DNA of 7,507 nucleotides from Candidatus Uhrbacteria bacterium RIFOXYB12_FULL_58_10 (GCA_943359495.1 CALRHY010000033.1:1-7507), one strand, 5' to 3'. Counted from the first letter of the stretch, positions 1 to 6,673 are shown. Notes: generated by a model not told the origin, from the sequence alone. Made by a program: numbers and translations.

Positions 1-10
1 TTCATTCTCT

Positions 11-2644
11 ATGCGCACCACGTTCCGTGCTCTGCTCGCTACGTTCTCCGACCGTCGTCGGCAAGTTGGCGCGTTCTTTTTTTCCACGCTGCTGCTCGTG
101 GGAATCTTTTTTTTGGTGCCAACCATTGTCCGGGCGCAAGACATCGCTCCCAATAGTTACGGGCAAGAGATTGGGTTGTTGGTTGGAAACCTGTTTCTCT
201 TTTTTACTAAAATTCTAGGGAAGTTGTTGTTGTTTGTCATGGATACCTTTCTTGTGCCAATCGCTGGGTACAACGGATTCGTGACCGCACCTGCGGTTCA
301 GCAGGGTTGGATCATCATACGCGACCTGACGAATATGTTTTTCGTGTTGATGATGCTGGTGATCTCTATCGGCACCATTTTGGGCATTGAAGAATTCTCG
401 TATCGACGCCTCCTGCCGCGCCTTCTGATCATGGCCGTGCTCATCAATTTCTCCAAAGTCATCGTCGGGCTCTTCATTGATTTCTCCCAGGTGGTGATGC
501 TCACCTTCGTCAACGGTTTTTCTGCTGCAGCCGGTGGAAACATGATTCATCTGCTGCGTCTCGAAAATACTGTCGATATTAGCGAAGGTCTCCCGACGCA
601 GAAATTGGATATATGGGATTTTATCGGCGCTCAGTTCCTTGGACTTCTCATGATCATCATTTCTTTGATGATTATTGTAGTGATGTGCATGATGCTGGCA
701 TTCCGTATCGTCATGTTGTGGATCCTGACTATTCTCTCGCCACTCGTCTTCTTTCTTTCAACGGTGCAAAAAGGAAAGGCACAGCAAGTATATTCACAAT
801 GGTGGGACAAACTGGGGACATATTTGGTGTCCGGTCCCGTGCTCGCGTTCTTCCTCTGGCTGGCGTTTTCGGTGAGTGCTGGGGATGGTTTGACCAATAA
901 TTTTGAAAATGCGAATGAAGTATCAGAAGTGGGGAATGCGCAACAGTATTTTGTGAGTAGCGCAGGAAGTCGTGAGTCGCTCGTCGGCTACATCATTGGT
1001 GTGGCTATGCTTTTGGGTGGGATGTATATCACCGCGCAAATGGGCGCAGCTGGTGGCAGCATGCTTGCGAGCGGCGCAGATTTTATTTCCAAGACGGCAC
1101 CGCGAGCGCTCGGAAGGTTTGCCTATCAACGAACCGCTGGTGCAGCAGGGCGCCAGATTGCTGAAACCTCTGGCTCGCTTGCTCGTAAAGCAGAACGCGG
1201 ATTTCATGGCGCAACCGGTATCTACCTGCCGTATTCGAAACGCAGAGCAGAAATGAAAAAACAAAGAGAGACAATGGCTGAAACACAGGCACGTGATAAA
1301 GGGATAGGTGTCCGTCTGGCACGGAGGACGAAACCTGTGCAAATGGCTCAGCAAGAAGCGACAGATAAGAAAGCCTCAGCAGAGGGGTATACTCAACGTC
1401 TAAATGCAGTCACTGTCGCACAGCAGGCATTGTTCGCACCCACACAGGCACTAAGAGAGCGTATCGCGCAAAACAGGAATGTGTCCGGTGCTGATAAAAT
1501 CAGCATGAGTGATGAGAACCGTCAGGCGATGCGTGAGCGTTTGCTGGAGTTGGATCTTGCGTTACCTGCAGGTGCCTCTATGACTCCAGAGATGCGAGAA
1601 CTGACAAAGATGACAGGAGTGGCGAACGGAGAAATTGTTGACTGGAACGCCAATGCAGCGAGTCAAGGCGCTAGAAAAGGTATCATGAGTAAAGTAAATA
1701 CTCTTGAGAAAGATTTGAGCGACGAAGAAGAAAGAATCCGCAATACGGACAAATTCAGCGATAAGGGCTGGTATGGATTAGAGCAGCAGCGACAACAGCT
1801 TTTCCGCCCAGAACAACAATTGAGAGAAGAGTCTGAAGCGGCGGACAAACGAGCACAACAGGCAAGACGTGATTTTGCAAGTAATCCAGAAAGTCGTTTC
1901 CTGAATGCTGCTGCTGCAAAGGGCAGATCCGAGGCATTGGATACCTTGGGAAAGAATCCAAATCCTGTTGATCTCCAAAATGCCTTGCAAGATGCTTTTG
2001 AACGTAAAGATAAGCATGGAGTTGATTTGGTTTTGGATAAAATTGCTCAAGAGGGAGGGTTGCCAGATGTCATGAAGGACGGAGTGTTGGGAGGGCAAAA
2101 GTTTGGCACGGACACTGCTGGTGTGCAGGATTTCGCGCAGAGCATCGGAAAACAGATGAATATGAATCAACAGGAAGTACTTCGTATGGTTTCCGGTGTT
2201 TTTGCCACCGCATCGGCTAAAGGACAGCATATTTTCCGCGGCCTCGTCGCAACAGATTTGAGCTCTGGCGCACAGCGATGGACTTCAAAAGAAAAAGCGG
2301 CAATTAGCCAGGCGCGGAAGATTGATACAATGGGGCAGGGCGAATTTTGGAGGAAGGACAATACGCCGGCCGGTGTCGTGAGAGACAAAGATGGTAAGGA
2401 TCATCTGACAGAAGCATTGATGTATAAACTTGCCTCAACGCAAGAATATTTCAAGAAGAAACTTGATGACAATGATGTGAATCCAGCCATGTTGCAGGCG
2501 TTGAAAAATAATGTTCCACAATTGAATGTCATGGTGAAAGAAAGCGTGATAGACCAATCAACAGTGGACGCAATTGTAAAGGCGACGGTCAAGAACATTA
2601 CATCTGCACAAGAAATCGCGAAGGGACGTGCCAAGAAAGCCTAG
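11..2644 (+). CDS. VirB6/TrbL-like polytopic membrane protein of a type IV secretion-like system, with long soluble tail
   Basis: This 877-residue protein probably forms the inner-membrane channel component of a type IV secretion or pilus-like machine. Residues 1-42 look like a signal peptide: an Arg-rich start, a hydrophobic core at about 21-40, and a possible cleavage site after VRA (42). Further hydrophobic segments lie near 54-80, 106-126, 136-168, 208-252 (probably two spans), 268-289 and 324-345. An SPLVFFLS stretch followed by a WW pair (243-265) resembles VirB6-like proteins of Patescibacteria. From about 350 to 877 the protein is hydrophilic, Gln/Ala/Lys/Glu-rich and probably helical or coiled-coil, with no domain I recognise. 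The ATG at 11 is chosen because it gives the signal-like N-terminus. Only 10 bases precede it (CT-rich, no Shine-Dalgarno), so a start further upstream cannot be excluded. The next gene follows after 9 bases. The VirB6-like assignment rests on topology and neighbours and is fairly firm; the role of the tail is unknown. Confidence 0.8.
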   Translation: MRTTFRALLATFSDRRRQVGAFFFSTLLLVGIFFLVPTIVRAQDIAPNSYGQEIGLLVGNLFLFFTKILGKLLLFVMDTFLVPIAGYNGFVTAPAVQQGWIIIRDLTNMFFVLMMLVISIGTILGIEEFSYRRLLPRLLIMAVLINFSKVIVGLFIDFSQVVMLTFVNGFSAAAGGNMIHLLRLENTVDISEGLPTQKLDIWDFIGAQFLGLLMIIISLMIIVVMCMMLAFRIVMLWILTILSPLVFFLSTVQKGKAQQVYSQWWDKLGTYLVSGPVLAFFLWLAFSVSAGDGLTNNFENANEVSEVGNAQQYFVSSAGSRESLVGYIIGVAMLLGGMYITAQMGAAGGSMLASGADFISKTAPRALGRFAYQRTAGAAGRQIAETSGSLARKAERGFHGATGIYLPYSKRRAEMKKQRETMAETQARDKGIGVRLARRTKPVQMAQQEATDKKASAEGYTQRLNAVTVAQQALFAPTQALRERIAQNRNVSGADKISMSDENRQAMRERLLELDLALPAGASMTPEMRELTKMTGVANGEIVDWNANAASQGARKGIMSKVNTLEKDLSDEEERIRNTDKFSDKGWYGLEQQRQQLFRPEQQLREESEAADKRAQQARRDFASNPESRFLNAAAAKGRSEALDTLGKNPNPVDLQNALQDAFERKDKHGVDLVLDKIAQEGGLPDVMKDGVLGGQKFGTDTAGVQDFAQSIGKQMNMNQQEVLRMVSGVFATASAKGQHIFRGLVATDLSSGAQRWTSKEKAAISQARKIDTMGQGEFWRKDNTPAGVVRDKDGKDHLTEALMYKLASTQEYFKKKLDDNDVNPAMLQALKNNVPQLNVMVKESVIDQSTVDAIVKATVKNITSAQEIAKGRAKKA

Positions 2645-2653
2645 TGTTTCTTT

Positions 2654-3973
2654 ATGGCAACAACATCGATAAAAAAAGATGAGGAACAAGGCGTGTTGCC
2701 CATGCACGATCTGCGGGTGATTGAAGAATGGCGCAGCGCGATCGCCCATGACGAACAAGCGGATGATGGGAAAGATGCGAATTTTTTCGTTCGCTACTAC
2801 GAGGATTTTTTGAAAAAGGATCCGACATTCGGATCGCAATATCCAGAGGCTGCGGCAGTATACGATGATTTGTACACGCGTGCTTTGTGGTTAGCATTCT
2901 CTTTCTTCAATAAAAAAGAAGGAATAACGGTCTTTGAGAAATGTTTGGGCGCAGCCGTCACCATGCCATCGATCGACATGTGGGAGCGCGTCCGTGCTTG
3001 GCTCGCTCAGATCCCTTTGGAATTCCGCAATGAAACAAAAGCGAAACTGTTGGCTGTCTTGCAACAAAGTCCGTCACAAGCTACGAAATCGTCCCTTCTC
3101 GATGGGGAACAGGATACGAGGGGAACCATTTCTGCGTGGGTAAAACGCTATCTTGCAGAGGCGGGGACGGATCAAACGGACAAGCTTGCGCGGACACAAT
3201 TTCTTTTTTCCAATAAGACCTTTTCTCGACTGCCTGCCGAAGAACAGACTGTCTTGCGTCGGTTATTTGCGTTAGTCGATCGCTTGCTTCTTTCATCAGA
3301 GACTGCCGAAGGATTCGAAGAAGATCGAATTGCGATTCTCGGCGACACACTGATTGATGTTGAAGAGGGAGAGGAAAAAACGTTGGCTCCAGAAAAAGAA
3401 GCATTGCTCAAAAAAATTCGAAAAATCCTCACTCTGGTAACGCCTGAGCAACTGCGTGCACGCTTGATGGGTTCAGAAGAAGAGCGAACACGGATCCATG
3501 CTGCAGAACAGGTATTTGAAAAAACGGTCGGTAGTGATGTGATAAAAATGCGCGACGCACTTTTTGCAGTATCGACAAAAGCCTCGCCTGGTTCATTCGT
3601 TGAGCCGATCGCCTGTATTCGCTTGCTGATCAAGAGTGGTAATTTTGTTCAACTGTTGCGTGAGGATGTGCGGTTTGCCGAATTGCTCCGAAAGCGCTAC
3701 GAGGTTGCTGGTGCGCGGGGGAAGGTTGATGATTTAAAAGTCTACCCGACTTCGGCGCAGCACCTCGCTGCATTTTCGCAACTGTTGCTTGTGGAACAGC
3801 TAGGCATGTCTGGTTCAGACGGCGCGCGACATATGATCCAGTGGATGAATATGCTGGCACGAAGTGGTACAAAAGTGTTTACAGAACCGCCTGCCTATTT
3901 TTCTGAGGAGGCTGATGCGTTTCAATTTGCCCAACCACTTCCTCTAAAAGTGCAGGGGACACGCGCTCCATAA
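2654..3973 (+). CDS. Hypothetical soluble helical protein in the type IV secretion-like operon
   Basis: I do not recognise a characterised family for this 439-residue protein. It has no signal peptide or membrane span and is rich in charged residues, with an acidic patch near 234-242, and looks almost entirely alpha-helical. Residues about 155-215 follow a pattern TISxWxKxY...KLxRxxFLF...LPxEExxxLRRLxxLxDRLL. From memory this resembles a segment found in uncharacterised Patescibacteria proteins, but no function is attached to it. The start at 2654 lies 9 bases after the upstream stop, so the two genes are almost certainly co-transcribed. The linking bases are T-rich and contain no Shine-Dalgarno. 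The stop codon (3971-3973) abuts the T-run of the convergent minus-strand terminator. From position it could be a cytoplasmic accessory or assembly factor of the secretion system; this is inference only. Confidence 0.75.
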   Translation: MATTSIKKDEEQGVLPMHDLRVIEEWRSAIAHDEQADDGKDANFFVRYYEDFLKKDPTFGSQYPEAAAVYDDLYTRALWLAFSFFNKKEGITVFEKCLGAAVTMPSIDMWERVRAWLAQIPLEFRNETKAKLLAVLQQSPSQATKSSLLDGEQDTRGTISAWVKRYLAEAGTDQTDKLARTQFLFSNKTFSRLPAEEQTVLRRLFALVDRLLLSSETAEGFEEDRIAILGDTLIDVEEGEEKTLAPEKEALLKKIRKILTLVTPEQLRARLMGSEEERTRIHAAEQVFEKTVGSDVIKMRDALFAVSTKASPGSFVEPIACIRLLIKSGNFVQLLREDVRFAELLRKRYEVAGARGKVDDLKVYPTSAQHLAAFSQLLLVEQLGMSGSDGARHMIQWMNMLARSGTKVFTEPPAYFSEEADAFQFAQPLPLKVQGTRAP

Positions 3974-4014
3974 AAAAAGAAAACCGCCAGCTGCACACGT
4001 GTGCTGCTAGCGGT
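3974..4014 (-). terminator. Intrinsic terminator of the minus-strand small gene
   Basis: The bases 3983-4014 form a 32-base near-perfect palindrome: 14 of 16 positions pair, with mismatches at 3988/4009 and 3992/4005, and the centre is GCACAC/GTGTGC. Read on the minus strand, the hairpin is followed by TTTTCTTTTTTT, running down to the stop codon of the convergent plus-strand gene. This is a classic Rho-independent terminator for the minus strand. On the plus strand no T-run follows the hairpin, so it is not expected to act the same way there. Confidence 0.88.
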
Positions 4015-4015
4015 C

Positions 4016-4038
4016 GGTGGGCTCCGAGTGGAGCCACC
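4016..4038 (-). repeat. Second hairpin in the 3' untranslated region of the minus-strand small gene
   Basis: GGCTCC (4020-4025) pairs with GGAGCC (4030-4035) around a 4-base loop. The stem extends by GGT/ACC (4016-4018/4036-4038) past a single bulged G at 4019. It lies between the TGA at 4047-4049 and the terminator hairpin, so the minus-strand transcript would end in two tandem stem-loops. It could protect the 3' end or help termination; this role is inferred. Confidence 0.6.
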
Positions 4039-4046
4039 TCTCGCGG

Positions 4047-4238
4047 TCATTCCCACTTGGTCACACCGGCGCTCTTCATTGCACCATCGACCATTTCGCG
4101 GTTGTGGCTGCGACTTGATGAAATGTGCTCTGACCAGCTCGACCACATGGCCGAGCCGATGCCCCAAACGATGATGATGATCACGAGCGTGACCACCCAC
4201 GCCAGGGCCTTCTCGACGAACCATTCTAGGAAATTCAT
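4047..4238 (-). CDS. Small single-span membrane protein, 63 residues, unknown function
   Basis: The predicted protein starts MNFLEWFVEK, has one strongly hydrophobic segment at about residues 12-31 containing four consecutive isoleucines, and ends in a polar Ser/His/Arg-rich tail of about 30 residues closing with KWE. It has no recognised motif and no lipobox Cys. The reading frame stays open far upstream, but the ATG at 4238 is strongly favoured: AGGAGG lies 4 bases before it, a strong promoter lies about 155 bases upstream, and a terminator follows. These four signals together make this a real gene despite its size. It points against the secretion-like genes on both sides and has its own transcription unit, so it may be an insertion, a regulator, or a separately controlled small partner of the membrane complex. 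The last two options are speculation. Confidence 0.82.
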   Translation of the reverse strand: MNFLEWFVEKALAWVVTLVIIIIVWGIGSAMWSSWSEHISSSRSHNREMVDGAMKSAGVTKWE

Positions 4239-4385
4239 GCGGCCTCCTAAAGACCATGCGGATTCGTGAGAATCCTCGATGCCGTCCGGAGTGACGACGA
4301 AGAGGTATTCTTCAGAAACCCGCGAATGTTTGATGGGAAAACGACTATTTCCCTGCAAACATCGGCTGATTTCTGATGTTTTAAC
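4239..4385 (-). promoter_or_regulatory. Structured 5' leader of the minus-strand small gene
   Basis: The promoter places the transcript start near 4385, giving a leader of about 147 nt. Three stem-loops can be read directly. The first pairs 4375-4381 with 4357-4363 (7 bp, 11-nt loop). The second pairs 4356-4362 with 4326-4332 (7 bp) and encloses a further 6-bp GGGAAA/TTTCCC stem (4335-4340/4348-4353). The third is a perfect 6-bp stem GGATTC/GAATCC with a 4-nt loop at 4260-4275. The first two share the strand 4357-4362 and so exclude each other. The bases 4300-4305 (minus strand CCTCTT) could pair with the AGGAGG, with one G-U pair. The structure suggests post-transcriptional control, but no known riboswitch class is recognised. 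Confidence 0.55.
4243..4248 (-). promoter_or_regulatory. Strong Shine-Dalgarno (AGGAGG) that decides the start of the small gene
   Basis: On the minus strand AGGAGG is followed by CCGC and then ATG, a full match to the anti-Shine-Dalgarno with a slightly short 4-base spacer. It fixes the start at 4238 and rules out the long upstream extension of the frame. No other start in the window has a comparable site. Confidence 0.88.
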
Positions 4386-4391
4386 GATAGT

Positions 4392-4420
4392 ACTATAGCA
4401 GGAAAAGGCTAGTTTGTCAA
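4392..4420 (-). promoter_or_regulatory. Near-consensus sigma70-type promoter for the minus-strand small gene
   Basis: On the minus strand a perfect -35 TTGACA (4415-4420) is separated by exactly 17 bases from a -10 TATAGT (4392-4397, 5 of 6 to TATAAT). Transcription should start near 4385. It drives the leader and the 63-residue gene toward the terminator at 3974-4014. This is the best promoter in the window by eye. Confidence 0.85.
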
Positions 4421-4434
4421 GTGTTTTTGACAAA
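4413..4434. promoter_or_regulatory. Perfect 8+8 inverted repeat overlapping the -35 box, possible operator
   Basis: TTTGTCAA (4413-4420) and TTGACAAA (4427-4434) are perfect inverted copies separated by 6 bases. The left arm contains the complete minus-strand -35 hexamer and the right arm places a TTGACA on the plus strand. A dimeric regulator bound here would cover the -35 of the small gene. No adequate plus-strand -10 follows the right arm at normal spacing (4450-4455 reads CAAGTG), so a divergent promoter is not supported. The regulator is unknown. Confidence 0.45.
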
Positions 4435-4456
4435 ATTGATTTCCTGCGACAAGTGA

Positions 4457-4555
4457 CCGACAGACCACCCCTAACCCCTCCTCCGAGAGGAGGGGGACCG
4501 GCTCGCGACATCGGCTCCTCCCCTTGTGGAGGGGAGGTTGGGAGGGGTCTGTCGG
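4457..4555. repeat. 99-base palindromic element with perfect 10-base terminal inverted repeats
   Basis: CCGACAGACC (4457-4466) and its exact complement GGTCTGTCGG (4546-4555) bound a C-rich/G-rich element. Similarity between the arms continues inward, with about 23 of 28 positions matching. Each half also folds on itself: CCCCTCCTC/GAGGAGGGG around CGA in the left half, and CCTCCCCT/AGGGGAGG in the right half. The element is open in reading frames on both strands, giving Pro/Gly-rich translations such as PPLTPPPRGGG. Similar elements recur as dispersed palindromic repeats in many bacterial genomes (recalled). No clean target-site duplication is visible; AAGT occurs near both edges but not flush with them. 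It encodes no transposase, so it would be a non-autonomous MITE- or REP-like unit. Confidence 0.72.
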
Positions 4556-4578
4556 ATAAGTCCGCAACCTGTGTACCT

Positions 4579-6132
4579 ATGCCCTTCACAGACGACGATG
4601 ATTTTTCGGCCATTCCAGTGATGAAAGCGGGGAGTGGAATCCAGGTGGTCCCGCTCCAGGCTTCGTCGTCTCCGCTCGGCGATCCTGCTGAGTTGGCCGC
4701 TTTGGTCTTGAGTAAAAGCGATTGGCGGGAAATGCGTGATGATTTACGTTTGCGGTTCGTGGATATTGTGGCCGCACATTTTCGTAACGGCGCTCCATTT
4801 GGGGAAGTCCGCGAAGGCTGTGTACGTACCAAAGAAAAAGGTGGGCTCGGCATGTCGCCGGTTGAAGCGGATGCGGTGATGGATGCAATTCGAGAAGTAG
4901 AACAAGCACGTCCGCGGCAAGCGCCAGTCGTCACGCCTGTGCCTGCGGTTCTGCCCGCCGCCATTCCTGCCTCCGCACCGCGCCAAAAAACGCCGTCGGG
5001 AGAAACGTTGCTGCAAAAAGCGGCTGCCCTGCTCGAAGCGGGGAAGGAGACGTTGGAAATCCCGGCAACCTTTGCTGAACAACCAAAGAAGCCAGCAATG
5101 CCTCCCGCGCCAGCACCGCAACAAAAGATGAGTGAACTTGCGCCGCAGAAAAAGTTGGTACCACCACCTCTGACGGTTCCACCGCCCGTGCTTCCTCCAA
5201 AGAAACCAGCCCAGCCCGTACCCGCCTCGTCCATGCCAAGGGAACGGGCTCCCGTGCCAGAACGAAGTGCGTTGCCGAAATCGCGCGAAGAGGCAATTAT
5301 TATGCTTGCGAACGAAGTGGTGGGCGAGCTCGCCTTGCGTTTTCCTGACCGCTATCTAGAAGATCGTCTTCGTGGAGCGGTGACTGCACGCCTTCGCGAT
5401 ATCCGCGATTGGCCAGAGACAGAGGAGACGCTGCTCCGACCTGCACAATCCGGCGGCATTGGTCTGTTGCCTGCTGAAGCGGAGAAGGTGCACCAGAGTG
5501 TAGAGCCGCGTATGGAGCGCATCCACGGCGAATTGTATGCGCAACAGAAAAAAGATGTTGTTGCAGCCTTGGCGAAAGAACGCGCGGCGGACGAAGCACG
5601 TATCGAACAGCGCTCCGTAGCCGATCAGAAGGAATTGGATACGCTGTATGCCGATGTGACTGGAAAATCTACAACCTCGGGGCAGCAGGCCAATGGCGAC
5701 GCAACTCAAACGCATGGTCTGACGGAGGGGGATCGTGCTCGTCCCACGCACCCAACACTTCCTGGTCAACAATCACCATCCATGACCGATATTCGCGCGC
5801 CATCGATGCTGGTTGGGCCGGTCGAAGAATTGCGCCGCATGACCTTGGCGGATTTCCGCAAACTTTCCACAGATCCTGTGGAAGCAATCAAGAAAATAGT
5901 GGATAAACTGAAACTGTTGGAATCCGAATCGTTTGCTAAACGTTTTGCTGGCATTGCCAGCCTCAAAGAAAGCGAAGTCTTTACCCTGTATTACACAATC
6001 ACCCGCACTGCGCTCATGAAAGGGTTGCCGATCGCCAAAGTGATTGCCGATCGTACGGCAGATACATTGCCGGTGCTCACAGCAAGCGAGTTCAATGCTA
6101 TACTGGCGTTGAACCAGATGCTTCGGTTCTAG
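4579..6132 (+). CDS. Proline-rich protein with two related helical domains, unknown function
   Basis: Counting from the ATG at 4579 the product has 517 residues. The frame is open upstream to a TTG at 4414, but that extension would run through the palindromic repeat and start inside the minus-strand promoter, so 4579 is preferred; no Shine-Dalgarno decides it. There is no signal peptide or membrane span. Residues about 42-108 and 237-315 look like two copies of one domain: both have an LxLRF(V/P)D start and a GG(L/I)G-x2-P-x-EA-x2-V-x3-(I/V) end. Between them, residues 115-225 are a Pro/Ala/Lys-rich linker. The C-terminal 100 residues (about 415-517) form a compact helical region with VGPVEELRRMTLADF. 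I cannot name the family. It sits 52 bases before the PrgI-like gene, so a role as a cytoplasmic scaffold or adaptor of the secretion-like machine is plausible but inferred. Confidence 0.75.
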   Translation: MPFTDDDDFSAIPVMKAGSGIQVVPLQASSSPLGDPAELAALVLSKSDWREMRDDLRLRFVDIVAAHFRNGAPFGEVREGCVRTKEKGGLGMSPVEADAVMDAIREVEQARPRQAPVVTPVPAVLPAAIPASAPRQKTPSGETLLQKAAALLEAGKETLEIPATFAEQPKKPAMPPAPAPQQKMSELAPQKKLVPPPLTVPPPVLPPKKPAQPVPASSMPRERAPVPERSALPKSREEAIIMLANEVVGELALRFPDRYLEDRLRGAVTARLRDIRDWPETEETLLRPAQSGGIGLLPAEAEKVHQSVEPRMERIHGELYAQQKKDVVAALAKERAADEARIEQRSVADQKELDTLYADVTGKSTTSGQQANGDATQTHGLTEGDRARPTHPTLPGQQSPSMTDIRAPSMLVGPVEELRRMTLADFRKLSTDPVEAIKKIVDKLKLLESESFAKRFAGIASLKESEVFTLYYTITRTALMKGLPIAKVIADRTADTLPVLTASEFNAILALNQMLRF

Positions 6133-6157
6133 TAGCCGACGACGTTCTGTCGGCTGC
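6132..6157 (+). repeat. Intergenic hairpin directly after the stop codon
   Basis: AGCCGAC (6134-6140) pairs perfectly with GTCGGCT (6149-6155) around an 8-base loop. The stem extends outward by a T-G wobble (6133/6156) and a G-C pair (6132/6157), so it begins at the last base of the stop codon. No T-run follows, so it is not an intrinsic terminator. It may act in mRNA processing, stability or translational insulation before the PrgI-like gene. Confidence 0.55.
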
Positions 6158-6184
6158 GGACGTTACCGGAGCGCTGTTTGACCT

Positions 6185-6628
6185 GTGAGCCAATTTACTG
6201 TCCCGCAATTCATCGACGTCGAGGATAAAATTCTCGGACCGCTGACGGTTCGACAGTTTGTGATCCTGCTGATCATGGGCGGTATCGATTTTCTGCTCTT
6301 CAAGCTGGCGGATTTTACCCTGTTCCTCGCGGCTGGCATCCCGATCTTTGCTTTCAGTGTGACGTTGGCCTTCGTGCGCATCAATGGGCAACCGTTCCAT
6401 TACTACATGCTGAACTTGCTGCAATATTCGCGGCGGCCGAAGCTCAAGATTTGGGACAAAACGCTGATCGACCAAGAGTTGCGAGAATGTCTTGATGAAA
6501 AACCGCCACCACCTCCAGTCCAACGCATCAGAAAAGAAGCGCTGACTACCTCACGACTTTCGGAAATTAGCTTGATCGTAAACACGGGCGGTGTCTATCG
6601 TCCGGAAGACTGGGAAGCGCATCTCTAA
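6185..6628 (+). CDS. PrgI-family inner-membrane protein of a type IV secretion-like system
   Basis: The 147-residue product has the family hallmark near its start, with VPQFIDVEDKI followed by LGPLTVRQF. Two hydrophobic spans at about 23-40 and 44-64 come next, and then the usual NGQPFHYYMLN stretch. PrgI-like proteins are small two-span membrane subunits found with TraC/VirB4 ATPases in type IV secretion and conjugation systems and are regarded as VirB3-like. A PPPPP run lies at about 107-111 in the otherwise polar C-terminal tail. The start is a GTG at 6185: it gives the expected family N-terminus, and the next Met (residue 31) lies inside the first span. There is no clear Shine-Dalgarno. 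The TraC-like gene follows 45 bases later, the expected order. Confidence 0.88.
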   Translation: MSQFTVPQFIDVEDKILGPLTVRQFVILLIMGGIDFLLFKLADFTLFLAAGIPIFAFSVTLAFVRINGQPFHYYMLNLLQYSRRPKLKIWDKTLIDQELRECLDEKPPPPPVQRIRKEALTTSRLSEISLIVNTGGVYRPEDWEAHL

Positions 6629-6673
6629 ACCTACTCCCATACTCCCTTACGCTCCGCACTTTCTCTCACAGCA
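6629..6673 (+). other. Pyrimidine-rich, G-poor gap upstream of the TraC-like gene
   Basis: This 45-base gap contains only three G residues and is dominated by C and T, including a direct repeat ACTCCC AT ACTCCC. It has no Shine-Dalgarno and little potential for stable structure. An unstructured pyrimidine-rich stretch just before a start codon fits initiation that does not rely on Shine-Dalgarno pairing; this is inference. Confidence 0.4.

Noticed and set aside
923..1354. A 143-residue minus-strand frame inside the VirB6-like gene.
   Set aside because: It is fully antisense to a convincing membrane protein, is Cys/His-rich in a way typical of shadow frames, and has no promoter or ribosome binding site.
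4415..4432. A GlnR/TnrA-type operator (TGTNA, 7 bases, TNACA).
   Set aside because: The half-sites TGTCA and TGACA are separated by 8 bases, not 7, and nothing in the context points to nitrogen control.
4427..4455. A plus-strand promoter using TTGACA at 4427-4432 for the proline-rich gene.
   Set aside because: At 17-base spacing the -10 position reads CAAGTG, and nearby shifts give nothing closer to TATAAT.
4414..4578. N-terminal extension of the proline-rich protein to a TTG at 4414.
   Set aside because: It begins inside the -35 region of the minus-strand promoter and translates the palindromic repeat into a Pro/Gly-rich stretch. No Shine-Dalgarno supports it.
4239..5234. A 395-residue minus-strand frame extending the small gene upstream.
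   Set aside because: It runs antisense through the proline-rich gene and through the gene's own promoter. The Shine-Dalgarno and promoter place the true start at 4238.
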